A stretch of 64,000 nucleotides of DNA from Straminergon stramineum (GCA_963920665.1 OY987268.1:10852501-10916500), one strand, 5' to 3'. Counted from the first letter of the stretch, positions 51,096 through 63,552 are shown. Notes: generated by a model from the letters alone, not told the origin. Made by a program: numbers and translations.

Positions 51096-52058
51096 TTAAC
51101 CCCTCACCGCCGAAGGGGACGAAAAGTGTCCTCGAGTAAAATTCAAAGGGCTGTAACTTCTGCATCTGATGTCCAAATTCAATAAAACTTGTTGTAGAAT
51201 TTGTGCTCTCTCTTCTAGTTTGTGGTAAAATTTTCAGATTAATCCAATATTTTCTGAATTTTTGGAGGCCAATCGAAGTTCACAAGTTCAATTTTAGTTC
51301 TCCAAACTCCATTTGATGGCTGCAACTTCGGGGGCTTGTATCTCCTTCATCTAATGTTTTTTTTCAATAAAATTTGTTGGTTTATTTTCCCCTTTAATTC
51401 TACTTATTGTGGTAGAATTTGTATGTCAATCCATATTATTTTGAATTTCTGGGGGCAATTTGAAGTTTAATGTCCCGACATTTTTGAATTACAGTGAACT
51501 TCCACAACTTGTTTCTTCTTCATAAAATGTTTGATTCCAATAATTTTTCTTGGAAAAGTTGCACATACTAGTCTAGTTTGTGTGTATAAAATTTCATATC
51601 AATCCAAGAAGTTATGAGTGACTGAGAAGCATTTTAGTAGGAGGTTTAGTTTTTGATGTGTTTTTTGCAACTTTTTTTGCTATTTTTTGACATTTCAAAG
51701 CCATATTGTAGACACAATGAGTCAATTCTATGAAAAAAAAAATTCATCAATGTGTTTTTATGCTGATTTTGAATCACTTTACAGTTTCAAGTTTCTTCAT
51801 TTGAGTACATTTAGAAACCGAATTTCACCTCGAAATGTGTTTTGGGGAAAATTTCAGCATCCTTTTTCAACTCTAAAACATTATAATCTTGCAATCTATG
51901 CGGTTAAATGACACCAAATTTGATGCATCCCATCTACAACAAGTGCACTACAATATTGTACGGTTGAGATCTCTATAACTAAGTGAAATTTATATCTAGA
52001 ACACTTCAAAAAGAATGTTGTTTTTGAGCTGTTTAGGCCTTAGGCGGTGAGGGGTTAA
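51096..52058. mobile_element. TTAA-flanked non-autonomous transposon with 12-16-bp inverted ends
   Basis: TTAACCCCTCACCGCC (51096-51111) and its exact reverse complement (52043-52058) bound a non-coding 963-bp element. If TTAA is the target-site duplication, the terminal repeats are CCCCTCACCGCC, like piggyBac elements, which insert at TTAA and start with CCC. A TTA/TAA-type Harbinger duplication is an alternative because TTAA is palindromic. The interior is related, in reverse, to 36996-37899. Confidence 0.7.
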
Positions 52059-53034
52059 CAGTGGAGTGGAATATCATTCTATGCTTCATTGACTGGGACA
52101 ATTCTGTGACATATGGTGAATAACCTATTTCGTGACTTCATCTGTAGAGAGCTTAATCATGCGGTTTATGGGTTATTTGGAACAAATTGGGAATTCTTGA
52201 AGTCTGTGCTCTGGCACTTCGGACATCATTGGAAATGTGCTCAGGCACAGAATATCAATCAGCTCAAGTGGGTAGAGACCTTAATTTTTTGCTCTATTTG
52301 CTTTTCAGAATTGCTTCTTCTTCTCAACTCCTTGACTATCAGCAAAATTAATGAAATTGTCCATGAATCCGCTCAAAGCAAATACTATTAGAAATCATAT
52401 CCTGTTCCAGCTACGGCGTCCACCCTACTTTGCTGGACCTGGTCACTTGTGAAAGTTCCTCTGTTGCAAGGCCCAATTGTGGATTCTTCCACTTGTTTTC
52501 TGGTGTTTCCACTGATAGTGATCAATCAAATATTACCAAAGTCCTACCCGCTTGATTTGGCTCCCAAAAGGCTTTATCTAATTTTGCCTCTAGCCTCTAG
52601 CTTTTATTACAGGAATGCATAATTGTATCCCTCAACAATATTTCATGGCATTTACAAGAAGTTGATTGCCTCTGGATCGTAAAAAATAGAGATGGCGAGA
52701 GATTCTTCAATTGGATGGAAACGTCATCCTCTTGCGCACGAAGGATCAACTCTGCTTTGTTAACTTTGGGGCTCGAAGTGACTGCCGATGAATCGAGTTG
52801 TTATATGGCTTAAATTGTATCGATTCTACAGAGTAGTTCAGCGAGATTATGAATCATTTTCTTAATTAATGTAGTGTTCAACTGCTTCCATGAATGCAAG
52901 CCTACTCCCTAGTTTTATTTGTAGTACATTGGCCAATAATGGGAAAGTAACGCATGTTATGTCTTCCATGTGAAGTTCCTTATTTAGGGTGCTGTAAAAG
53001 CGCCCCTGCTGTAAAAGCAACATCTACTACAGAG
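52059..53034. other. Intergenic, nothing recognised
   Basis: Mixed-composition sequence without a recognisable gene. An open stretch at 52113-52391 has no family match I can name. Confidence 0.4.
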
Positions 53035-53600
53035 GTACATTTTTCTTTCTTCAATGTACTGAAAATGTACATTTCAGGAGTGGGTCGCTTATAGTGACCT
53101 ATGGGTTTCAACTTCAGAAATTTGTAACTAATTCCACGAAAGTCCAAAAAATATGAAATGACTTGGGTTAGATGCCAATTCCATTTTTCTTCCTACAAAA
53201 ATTTACTGAAAATTGTTTCAAGGAGTTGAGCTTCCCCTTGAATGCAATCAACTTTTAAAAGGTTGCTTTAAAAGCAAACTACCTAAGTTGATCAATTGAT
53301 GTATGATGGGTAGTTCCAAATGCGCCATTGACCCTAAACCACCATCTTCACTTTGTGTACATCTCCATAATCAGTTATGTACCTATGTGGAAGAAATGTT
53401 TTTAGAACCAAACTTTGTTCTTTCATAACTTTTGCATACAAAATCCAAATGTCACGTTCTTTTGTGCTCAAGAACCTCCTTTCACTTGCCAATAAGAAAA
53501 TATAAAAGTTTTAATATTCTAATAATGGTAATTCTAATAATAATAATTAGGCACAATAGCAATTAGTGGCGGTTATGGAGGTACCCTCTTTATGTGTATG
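53035..53600. repeat. Dispersed repeat families X and Y, copy 2
   Basis: X (about 53035-53260): GTAACTAATTCCACGAAAGTC, AAAAATATGAAATGACTTGG and TTAGATGCCAATTCC, parallel to 16740-17000 and 61130-61270. Y (about 53330-53600): CATCTTCACTTTGTGTACATCT, then CATAACTTTTGCATACAAA and TGGAGGTACC, which is the reverse complement of about 60420-60690. Confidence 0.7.
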
Positions 53601-56008
53601 TCAATCTATATCAACATTCTTTGAATATAGGGAAACATAAATTGTTCTCTATCTTAATGATGACATGGATGATTGTCTTACAAGTCAAGTGTAAAAAAGG
53701 AAATCACACCTAGTACCAAATTTTGACCTCTTTGTAATACCAACCCCAAAAATTCTTGCCTAAATTGTATTGACTTTATTCATAAGAGTGAGGGGTTGCA
53801 TTTAGGTGTACTTATTCTCATAAATTTGAAATTTCATAGTTTGATCATATAGTGTCTAGAAAATGAACATAAAGAGCAATTGGAATACCATTTTACCTTC
53901 CTCCAAGATCTAACAAAAAATCAAGCTTTTTAATAATAGGAACAACGCTAAATTATTAACATAGATGCAATTATGTGTAGTTGTCTTACTATTTGAAGGA
54001 GCCAATATGAATTTGAAGATTTTGAACCTAATTTACATGTTTGAAGTGAAGTATTTAATTTTTAACCTAATTTTTGGTAGCATGTGATATGGTGTATGAC
54101 ATACTAGTAGAATGAATCACATCAGAAAGTCCTTTTGAAAACAATTTCAACAAATGAGTAATATTAAATCTTTTAAAATCACCTTATTAGAATTTTATAT
54201 TTTAAAATTACTAATAATCAATTCATGATCAATTCCAGAAAGATTATTGAATTTTTTGATTGATTTTAATTTTATTCATGAATGATGGGATAGTTCAATA
54301 GTAGATTCAATGGTATGGTCATGATCAAAATCATTCTTTCTGGACTTTGTTTGAAAGGTATTACTAAATTATTCCTCCAATTTATATTTAATAATACATC
54401 TTTGCATCTTCAGAAATTTGAACTTCCTCAAGATCTCTTTGGAGCTAAATAAAGCTTTGGAAGGAAGGTATGACTTTTTGTCTATCAATAATTATACATA
54501 TTATTCAACTTACCCAAAATTGACCTTCAAAATGGTCTTTATTACATTTGTTAAAACTATCAAAAAGGAATATTTTAGTAAAATTTTAAGTTGAGAGCCA
54601 TTCATAACATATTCAAGTAGAGAATGATTCATAAATCTGATTTATTCCAAGATTTTTACGTAGCCTATAATGTAGACATGTAGTAAAAGTTTCAGTAACA
54701 TCCCACACATTTTGTATTTGAGATCCATTTTCTCCACTGTTCTTGAAAAATTTATAATACAATTTATACAAAATATGTGATTTCATATATCCATTCCTTT
54801 GTACCAAGGATAATTATTTTTATCTCCTCCATTCTTTTTTCCATTGAGAGGCCACCCATTCAAGCCTCTTGGAGATGTAGAAGTTCATTTGTGAAAAATT
54901 ATAATAAAAAATTCATTAAAATATGGTGACAAAATGGAGTAAATCAAATGAATGGGCTAGGTAATTGATAAGTTATCAAAAAAATCATTGGTTGGGAGTT
55001 GGGACCTCCCAAGTCGTAGGTGGCGTGGTTGGTACTAACTTGCAATTATTTTTGGTGACTTTGTTTGCTTTGCAATTACACGACATAATCTCCGTGTAGG
55101 AGACTGTTGAGACGCTCAACTTCTTTAATTATCCAAGATTGCAAATATTAATCCCTGAACATAGAGAGTGTTATCTAGAATTGAAGATTTGAGAAAAATC
55201 ATCATATTAAAAGTCTTGGAAGAATATTTTGGAATTAATATTCAAATATAAGTTGTAAATTTGAAGGTTTAGATTCCATCCATACGGTTGGATTCACCAA
55301 TGCTATCAACAATATTTTTTGATAAATTTTGAAAGGCAAATTTGAAGATTCCTTTTTAATAAATTCAATTAGGAGCAAATATTATCATGTTTTTAGTAAA
55401 ATTTGTTGGAATGGATTTGAAATAAGTTTCTCTTGACATGGTGATTTTCTTAAATATTTGTGTTTTTTAAATCTATGACCTCATTTTTGCAAATTGAGTT
55501 TTGAACTAGAGTCAATGCAATTTTGACTTGGTCAACCACTTGACATACTTTCACATTTGTAATTTTAGAAAAATATGTACTCTAGTAACACCAAATCCAA
55601 ACATTAGACAAGACAACAATTTGATAAAGTATCTTTACAAATTAAGATGACTTTCATCCAAGCAATAATGAGAAAGAAACATGATTTTGAAATTATTTGT
55701 TGTCCCAAAATTGGATGGTGGGGCATTAAGGAATTAACTAACAACAAGATATGTTTATCAATACACAAAGTTATCGACCAACCCAAACTTTAGATGAAGT
55801 TACTAAAAGTGGAATATTTGAACTTACATCCCTTGTTTGTAACAAATATTGTATTCATTACAAGTACACGAATTGCAATTGATTGTTAATACCAATTGGT
55901 AGTAGTAGAGATTTCTCTAGCTCAGATTTCTGTCATTGGTAGACTAATGAAATTTCTACTTCATACCACTCTATTGAAAATTTGCACAAGCAAGCAACAA
56001 ACATTATC
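53601..56008. other. AT-rich intergenic desert
   Basis: No gene recognised. About 54180-54430 matches the insertion in PUS10 intron 8 (same orientation). The rest carries only chance short ORFs. Confidence 0.5.
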
Positions 56009-56143
56009 AAACTTAATCTACTTCTGTCCTTAACCAATTGAAACGTGCCACAAGGTTGAAACTCTCTTGCATTGACAAACTTAATTTGCTTGTCCTTAAC
56101 CAATTGAAACATGCCACAATGACGAAACTCTCCTGCATTGAGA
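56009..56143 (+). repeat. Tandem duplication, period 68 bp
   Basis: Two copies starting AAACTTAATC/AAACTTAATT at 56009 and 56077 share GTCCTTAACCAATTGAAAC and GAAACTCTC(T/C)TGCATTGA. Confidence 0.85.
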
Positions 56144-57002
56144 TTATGGTACTATGACTTCCAGCCAATGTATTTGCTTGTTTACACAAATATCAGTAGT
56201 CAAGTAATTAGAGACCAATGGTGCTGAACTCAATTGTGAGTGCAGGAGAGGACAGCAGTTGATTAAGTTTACTTGGCAGCACAGAAGGAGCCAAGAGAGT
56301 GATCGTTTTCACATTCAGCCACTTGCACATGACATTTCTTCAACAGACTTTCTTGGTCATGATTTCGAAATGGAAAAGAAGTTACACATCTCAATTCTCC
56401 GTTGGGGTAGTTTTAGTTATGTACTGAGCACTAAAAACAGAGGGTGTCAACTATTGTGGACATTTTCTCACGTGAGAGGCTTCTTTTGGGATGTGGTAGT
56501 GAGGGGAGGAATTTGTTGTGAACTAGAAACAACAATTTGTATCCTTCATGATTCTGTAGGGCCGCGCACATGGCCCGTGGTGAGGGCTGTGTGCGCAGGC
56601 AAACGCACAGAGGCGGGCCCCCACCCCCGGCGCTGCTGTAGTGACCAATCTCCGGATTCAAGGCCACCTACCCAAGCTTTTGACACACACACACCTTGTA
56701 AAAAGGCAGAGATTGGGGTCCATTGTGTTGGGGGGGAGGGGGGGAGACGCTTTCTCTTTTTATGTCTATTGAGCGGAGTTTGTTCATTGGGAGGAAAATT
56801 GATTTTCAAGCTTGGGAGTGTGGAGAGCTTGAACTTGAGCACTTATTATCTTGGTATGTTAATTTGTTTTTGGATTCATTCTTCTTGTGAATGGTTATAC
56901 ATGTTTTGGGGAATGTTTTTTTCATTATTTGGGCTTGTATTTCGACTTTAGTGTAAGGTTTTTTTTGAGGTTCTCTCCTTTGTAGGTTTTGAGTACCAAA
57001 TT

Positions 57003-58325
57003 TTGAGACAAACGTTTTGGAAGACTTTTAGGAGTATAGAGCCTTCATTTTGTGCTCAAGTTGTGCTCATGTGGATGATGCTCTCTATGACAATGAGCAA
57101 CTCCTTGAGTTACAAATCAAGGGCTTGGGAGGTGTTGAATGCTAGTAGTGGGACTTCAATAGGGGTTCATTTTCTTTCCTTATTGTTGTTGCTTGGTTCA
57201 AGAAAGAAATCCAATACTTCCTGCCTCTTTTGGATAGAGCTAAGGCAATCAACACATTGGAACTATGTAGAGAGGGTAGTGTGGAGATCAACTACTGACA
57301 TGCACCATATTAAATTCAAGAAGTTTTATAGGATGAGTTTTGGTGCATTTCACAATTTAGTAAATATGTTGACTCCATTCTTAAGAAGTAGGTATGTGAA
57401 TCAAGCGAGGCCACAAATGGAAATTAAAAAAAATTACGGCATGTGTGATTTATAAATTTGCTCACAGTCATAGTCCAAAGCACATGTTAGATCATTTCAA
57501 AATTGGAGCTTCAACCATTAGGAAGTATGTTCACATTGTTTGTGACATACTTACCGATAAGGACAAACTATTTAGTCACTATATTAGCATTCCAAGTGAG
57601 GAACGTCTTCATAGCATAATCTCAAATTTCGAAGAACTAACAAGATTGCCCAATGTTTGTGGAGCTATTGATGGGACACAAATACCATTAGTAGAGAATC
57701 CAAGTAGAATAGTCACATTAGCAACTATTGATGTTTACAATAAGAAAAAATTCAACTCCATTGTATTGCAAGCGGTTGGTGATTCCCAGAAGATTTTGGA
57801 ATGTGTGTGCTCGCCAACCTGGAGGAGTACATGATGGCGGCCAATTCAAAGTGTCTAGCCTACACAAGGGTTTGAGGAAACGAGAGATTCTACAAGATTC
57901 AATGGTTTCAGTTGGTGATGTTAGATGTACACCTTACTTGATTGGAGCTGATGCTTATCCCATTCATACATATTTGATGAAGAATTGGAAGGTCCACAAT
58001 GATGTGCAAAAAAAAAAGGTTTGACAATTCTATGAATTCAGGAAGAGTTGTGATTGAACAAGCTTTTGGTACATTGAAGAATAGATGGAGAATTTTGAAG
58101 AACTTAAATTCTAGAGTTGATAGAGCTGCTAGGATTACAATAGCTTGTTGTTGGTTACACAACTACTGTGAGATGTTGAATGAGCAAAAGCCTCACATGG
58201 CTAATGTAGGTTTGAGAAGGGATCCACTTGTTGGATTTCAAAATGCTAGACTACCCGTTGGTAGAGAGGGAGAACCAGCAAAGCGTGAGGGAGAAAGGCT
58301 TAGACAAAATTTGTTTTGGCAATAG
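57003..58325 (+). pseudogene. PIF/Harbinger DDE transposase, frameshifted
   Basis: The protein reads in four pieces in successive frames. The first ends at an A8 run (57426-57433), the second shifts near 57790-57800, the third at an A10 run (58008-58017). Joined by homology they give an N-terminal region (FGAFHNLVNMLTPFLR), a helix-turn-helix-like part (KIGASTIRKYVHIVCDIL), then the DDE_Tnp_4 nuclease: CGAIDGTQIP (first Asp), RQPGGVHDGGQF, GADAYPI (second Asp), and VIEQAFGTLKNRWRIL (Glu), then CCWLHNYC. No premature stop interrupts the pieces other than those caused by the shifts. Homopolymer shifts could be real or assembly errors, so read support would decide whether the copy is really dead. 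The region before about 57290 does not resemble the family and may lie outside the original protein. Confidence 0.9.
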
Positions 58326-59209
58326 GTTTTGGAAAACCCTAATGATGAATGAAAAAAACATCATTTCATAGGCATTTTTTCTAAGCCTTGATGTGAACTT
58401 CTAAAAGCCCAAGGCCATTTTGAATCTCCTTTGAATTTTCTCTATATTGAAAAAAAAGCCAACTTCTTCATAAGTATAATCAATTTGTTGTTAATTGTAA
58501 CTATATATATTCAAACTACATATGTTAGAGATGACATGGAAGAAGAAAATACAACAATGTATCAATTGTTGTAGATTGGAAGGTTATAATGTTTAATTAT
58601 GAAGATGGTAAAACTATGAAAGTGATTTAAAGTCTTTTAATCCTATTTTGACATGTCAAATCTAAAAAATTGGTTATGGACATATTCTGAACTTCACAGG
58701 CATAACATGTAGAACCCCAATCATTTTATGGCTTCTCAAAATATACTCTACAATTATTTTAGATGAATTTCTAATTTGATTTTTTCCCAATATCTACTTT
58801 ATTTGAGACTCATTTCCAATAACTCTCAATGCTAAAGAAGGAAGATTTGCAATGGACATCCTTAAACAGAATTTTGAATAGAAATATCATTATCCTTCAT
58901 TTTCATAATCGGATTTATGAGGCTAAAACTAGACTTTAACAAAAGTTTGCCCATTTTACAATGGATGAAATCTTGTAGGGGTTAATGCACACATACATGT
59001 ATTTGTAATTATATAGATAAAAAATCTTTTATTCAATGTAATGGAATTTGGAACAAATCAAAACAAACTCAAATCAAAACAAAACAAATTCCATATAAGA
59101 TGGGGAATAACATTCAAGTGCCCTAAAGATAACACTTAGGATGCGACTTCTACTTTGAAGTACTAGAAGAGTCCTTCGCCTTTGGAGCTTCAACAAATAG
59201 GACTACCAT

Positions 59210-59902
59210 CTATAGTTGTCCTTTCAACACCATCTCTCTACCCTCTCTCTCACTATCTATCAATTTCTCAGTGATTTGCAACTTCATCTTCTCAACTTCT
59301 AAAATACCCTTAGAAAAACTAGTAATGGGTGAGGCAATAGAATCATGTCTTGCATCTAACTTTCTCTTTCTCTTCCCTACACTTATGTTTACTTGTCCTT
59401 CACAGCCCGGTTGATTAACCGCCTCTATGCGTGGTGACTGTGAAGAAGTAGCACCTGTAGTGGGGGGAGGAGGAGGAGGAGGCAAGGTCCCCTCATCATC
59501 ATCACTCACAATGTGAACTTCAAAATGCTGCAAATGAACTCCCTGATCAACATCATGAGGAACGCCATTGATTCTAGTAGTTCCAGCATAAATATTGTCA
59601 AACATTTTGTACCATGGTGTCCAAGTAGAAGGTGGGGCTCCAGTTTCTCCTTGCTTTGCTTTCTCCTCCACATATGTTGTCTTCATCTTGCCCCACTTGT
59701 CACATGTTTGCTACCAAGTCCTCCGTGGATTGTTAGGAAACTGTGTGTTGAGCTGCCTTGCAAAAAACTCCCAATTTGCTTACTTGAAGGGCTTGCGGTT
59801 GTACTCCCAATACTTCTCTTCACACATGTTCATAAGAAACATCAAAGTTGCCTCCTTCTACTCCCTCTTCAAATTTGAAGTACCTCGAGAATTTCTCTCT
59901 TA
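59210..59902 (-). pseudogene. Harbinger-associated Myb/SANT (trihelix)-like protein, broken by stops
   Basis: The intact part (59686-59210, 158 aa) continues upstream in the same frame across stops at 59711-59713 (TAG), 59780-59782 (TAA) and 59858-59860 (TAG). The frame then reads a trihelix-type domain: ATLMFLMNMCEEKYWEYN, ANWEFFARQLN, then TCDKWGKMKTTYVEE. Later there is an acidic run, a Pro8 tract coded by GGA/GGAGG repeats near 59465, and a basic KRKRK nuclear-localisation-like motif. Harbinger elements need such a DNA-binding partner for the transposase. Each internal stop sits where Gln (CAA/CAG) would fit. The true start was not determined. Confidence 0.75.
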
Positions 59903-60399
59903 AGTCCCCTGAGAACTATCACCTCCCTCATCATGTAGCATGAGAGCTAATAATCCCCCCCCCCTTGGAATCTCCATAATTTCACCAACTAATACAAACC
60001 CTAACTCACTTAAGAAAACACCCTAAATCAACCTTACTGCTAACAACTCCTTGTGGCGCTACAGACCCTATAAGGCCTCTGTGCTACGTGAGAGAGACAG
60101 AGGGAGAATTGCATGGAGCTTGCCCCTTCTGACAGGCCTTATTTTAGAAGTTTTTTTTTCACCTAGCGGACAAAACCGGCAGTAAGAAGTTCGTGAGGGC
60201 TCAGGTCGCATAAAATATTTGCTTTGTGCTGTGAAGGCGAGAGGGAGCAAACCCGGGGGTTCACATCCTCATATCCGACCTCGGACACCCTCAATAAGCC
60301 TCATGTGCGCAGCCCTTGTGTGTGCTAACCAATATTATTACAATTAGTATATCCTTTTGTCTCTGACTTGCTATTGATGTAGAAGTTTATAGGGTAGTG

Positions 60400-61310
60400 G
60401 CCTTCAATCAATTTTCATTGATGGCGAGGTGGGTACCTCCAAACTGCCACTTGTTGCTACTGTGTCTAGTTACTCTTATTATTAGAATGGTCAAATTTTC
60501 AATGATTATCCGGTCAGCAAGTGAAAAGAGGTTCCAGTGCACCAAAGAACACGACATTTGAATACTATATGCAAAAGTTATGAAGGGTCAGAGTTAATTT
60601 TAGTAGATGTTCTAAGATTGTTTCTTCAACATGCATTCGTGTTGACTTCAATGGAGATGTACATAAAGTGATGATGGCAGTTTTAGGCAAGGTGCAATTT
60701 GGGGTGTATCCACCTTCATGTATGCATTAAACAACATTGAGTGAAAGTTTTGTTGCTTCACTTGGGAGTTTAGTAGAAGTTATTTGAAATATGTGCTTGG
60801 TTGGATTCAACTTGTTTTATTTTTGAAGTTCTTCAAGGCAATGGACATCTCAAAGGACTTGTAGTTGACCTAAAGTTTGGTTGCAGAGGACAAAATTAAA
60901 GTATCCAACAAATGACTTTTAGAAAAATTACAAAAATGAAGAATGCATCTATTCATCTAGGAATAAATTTTGGTTGACTAAGGTATGAGGCTCAAAATGG
61001 CATAGGGCTCTAAAATCGCCCACCTCCTCAAATGTACACTATTTGTACATAGAATTTTTTCATCTTTACAGGTATGTACCAACAATATACATTTGAGAAG
61101 GTGGGTGGTGTCAGAGCCCTATGCCATTTCGACTTCATAAATTCATAACTAATTCTACAAAGTTCCAAAAAAATATGAAACGAATTGGGTTAGATGTCAA
61201 TTCCTCTTTTCTTTCAAGGAATTATCTTTCAAGAAGTTTCACCTCCCCAAAATTCAGTTTCATCTCTTAGATGGGTGCTTCATGGACCTCCTACCTTACC
61301 ATTCTTTGGT
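60400..61310. repeat. Dispersed repeat families Y (reversed) and X, copy 3
   Basis: About 60420-60690 is Y in the opposite orientation to 53330-53600, and 61030-61270 is X in the same orientation as at 53035-53260. ATGGACCTCCTACCTT at 61288-61303 also occurs at about 22793 and 23639. No coding capacity. Confidence 0.7.
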
Positions 61311-63552
61311 GATGGACCTTGGCCTTCCAGGGTTAATATTACAACTATTTATTGCTCATCACTTCAGTTGGAATGGATTCATTGTTATTGCTAAAATTTT
61401 AAAACTAAAAATAAACAATGACAATGCTGATGGGTGATTGTGGAAAAAGGGAGCTTCAAAGACTTATCATAATATGACCTGACAACTCCTGAGCAAGATG
61501 CTGACTCTTGACTTACTGGCCAACGCCTGATAATTAAAAATTGACAATCTGCCAACAAGCCAAGAAAAGATAATCAAGGTTGTGGTACTAAGATATAAGG
61601 AACTATTTTGTGTGGAGGACATGGCGGAGCCTAAGAATTGATGGACTTGCAACTGTTGCAAGAACAGATTACTAGAGCATCCTCACCACCTCATTGTTGA
61701 ACTTTTGAAGGTTGCTTCAAAAACACATAACCCGTAAAGGACCATGAGGCCACAGGGTGGCTTCTGCAACACTGTATTTTGCACCCCTGGTCCTTTAGGA
61801 ATTAACAAAGATCATAGCACAATTTGACGAAAGGGGCATGTGAAAACATACATGAGGACAAAGAAGAGTCTTCCAAGTATGCAACACATTGGAAGCCAAA
61901 CTCTACTAGCAGGGATAAGTTAAGGTAGACAAGCCTAATACCACCCTGATTAGCATTCCGAATATCTTGGGGTCAACTCCAAGAAGGCTCCATATTTTTC
62001 AAAAGTGTGCACTTGTTTCACGAATCAAACCCAAGTGTAATTATAATTTTCTGATTCAAATTGTAATTTCTCTGATTTCTGAAGTGGGCAACAAACAGAA
62101 ATCGGCTGGTCTACCTTCTGTACATTCACAACCCTCAGGAGACAAATCAATACTAATCAGACCTTTGAGGTAAATGGGCTTCTCGTACATGTTTACAATT
62201 TGAGCACCTGTGGAAGTTGTCCAATAAGATGTATAATCAGCACAATAGATCATTCTCATAATGATATTCATGAAATGTGCAATTTTATTGAGAATGTTGA
62301 GTGTATCGAATTTTACCATCCCTCAAATTTCTGTGTAATTAAATTGATGGGTCGGATGATGAAAGAGAAAAAGAATCCACACCCAAAGACTAATTTGAAT
62401 AACTTGGGATCTCTCTACACCAGTATGGGCATGGTTTTCTTTTTCAGGAGGTTAATTCCTTATCATTGTCACTTGTGAATGTTGGTGTGGGATCTAAAAC
62501 AAATTTCATCATTTCATGTACTGGTAATCACCAATTATTTCTCATTACGATCATATATGATTTGATATAAGGTAATAAATAAAAACATGATCATGTAGAA
62601 TGGAGCTGCTTGGCTTGCTTGGCTTGCTTGCCTGCCTGAAATGATCCTCAAATGATGGAGCAGCACAATGCCAGAAGGTTGGAGTATTTGAGATAATGAG
62701 GATATCAGATCGTAACTTCCAAGCCAACTCATGACTCACAAAGACTACAACTGCCATCAATTGATCAGAATTGATAGGATGTACAGACAAGGGCCTGCAC
62801 ATGGATAGAACCAAGAGCATGTGGACCCTTCTAGTACTCCTGCCTTTACCTGAAAATGGTCTTTTCGGGGTTGGACCAAATGTTTGGGATTTTTTTTGGC
62901 TGAAAATAACTTAGTTTCAGTATGTTTTGAGTTGTAAGTAGCATTCAGTGCACTCCTATTGTCCTAAAACTTTGAGTTCTAGAGCCCTTTTCAAAGTGCA
63001 GTATTAAGCTTATTGCAAATGAAATTAAGTGAGGGGAACTGGATGATTAATTTGGGATGGAGGGAGTACTAACTTAGCCCACATGTGTAGACACAAGGCT
63101 AGACTCTGGAAAATAATCTAACATAATCAAATGAAAATAATATTATTTATACGAAATGAAAACTTGGATATATGAAAGTTGCGATAACAGTTCAGATTCT
63201 CATGAAAAATTCAATTACATGAGGTAATTACACCTAAAATTGCACGCTTCCTAAAATCACATACTAGTGGTTCTAACTTGTCTAAAATGTACTCCTACTA
63301 TTCATGAGAAGCTATGTTCGCTTATAGGTCAATCTCTTTTCAACACTTTTTGAAATTTTATAATTTATTCATAAGATGTCCAAAAATTGCATTCTAAAAG
63401 AATCTAGAATCCCCTTTTCACTACCTACAGGACCCCACAAAAAAACATTTCATTACAATAATGGGAACATTACTCAATAATGCTAAATTGCTTATTTGTG
63501 CCATTTTAGATGTAGTTATCATAGTGAATTTATTAGTCATGTGTTGAATTCT
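61311..63552. other. Intergenic; possible Stowaway-like terminus at 63047-63068
   Basis: No gene recognised. TTTGGGATGGAGGGAG followed by TA (to 63068) is the reverse complement of the CTCCCTCCRTCCCAAA end of plant Stowaway-type MITEs. Two left-end candidates exist: CTCCTGCCTTTACC after TA at 62835, or ACTCCTATTGTCCTAAAA at about 62952; neither is convincing. A short (GGCTTGCTT)n run lies at about 62608. Confidence 0.4.

Larger units (their letters stand above)
56558..60316. mobile_element. PIF/Harbinger transposon with two decayed, convergent genes
   Basis: The transposase gene (plus) and Myb/trihelix-like gene (minus) face each other, the standard Harbinger layout. Candidate ends: AGGGCCGCGCACATGG at 56558 and, on the other strand from 60316, AGGGCTGCGCACATGA; about 24 of the first 30 positions match, including a TGAGGG block further in. 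Both ends are flanked by TGT (56555-56557 and 60317-60319), a possible 3-bp target duplication as expected in length for Harbinger, though TTA/TAA is the usual sequence. Confidence 0.75.

Noticed and set aside
62835..63068. Complete Stowaway MITE
   Set aside because: Only the right end is convincing; two competing left ends match poorly, so no full element is called.
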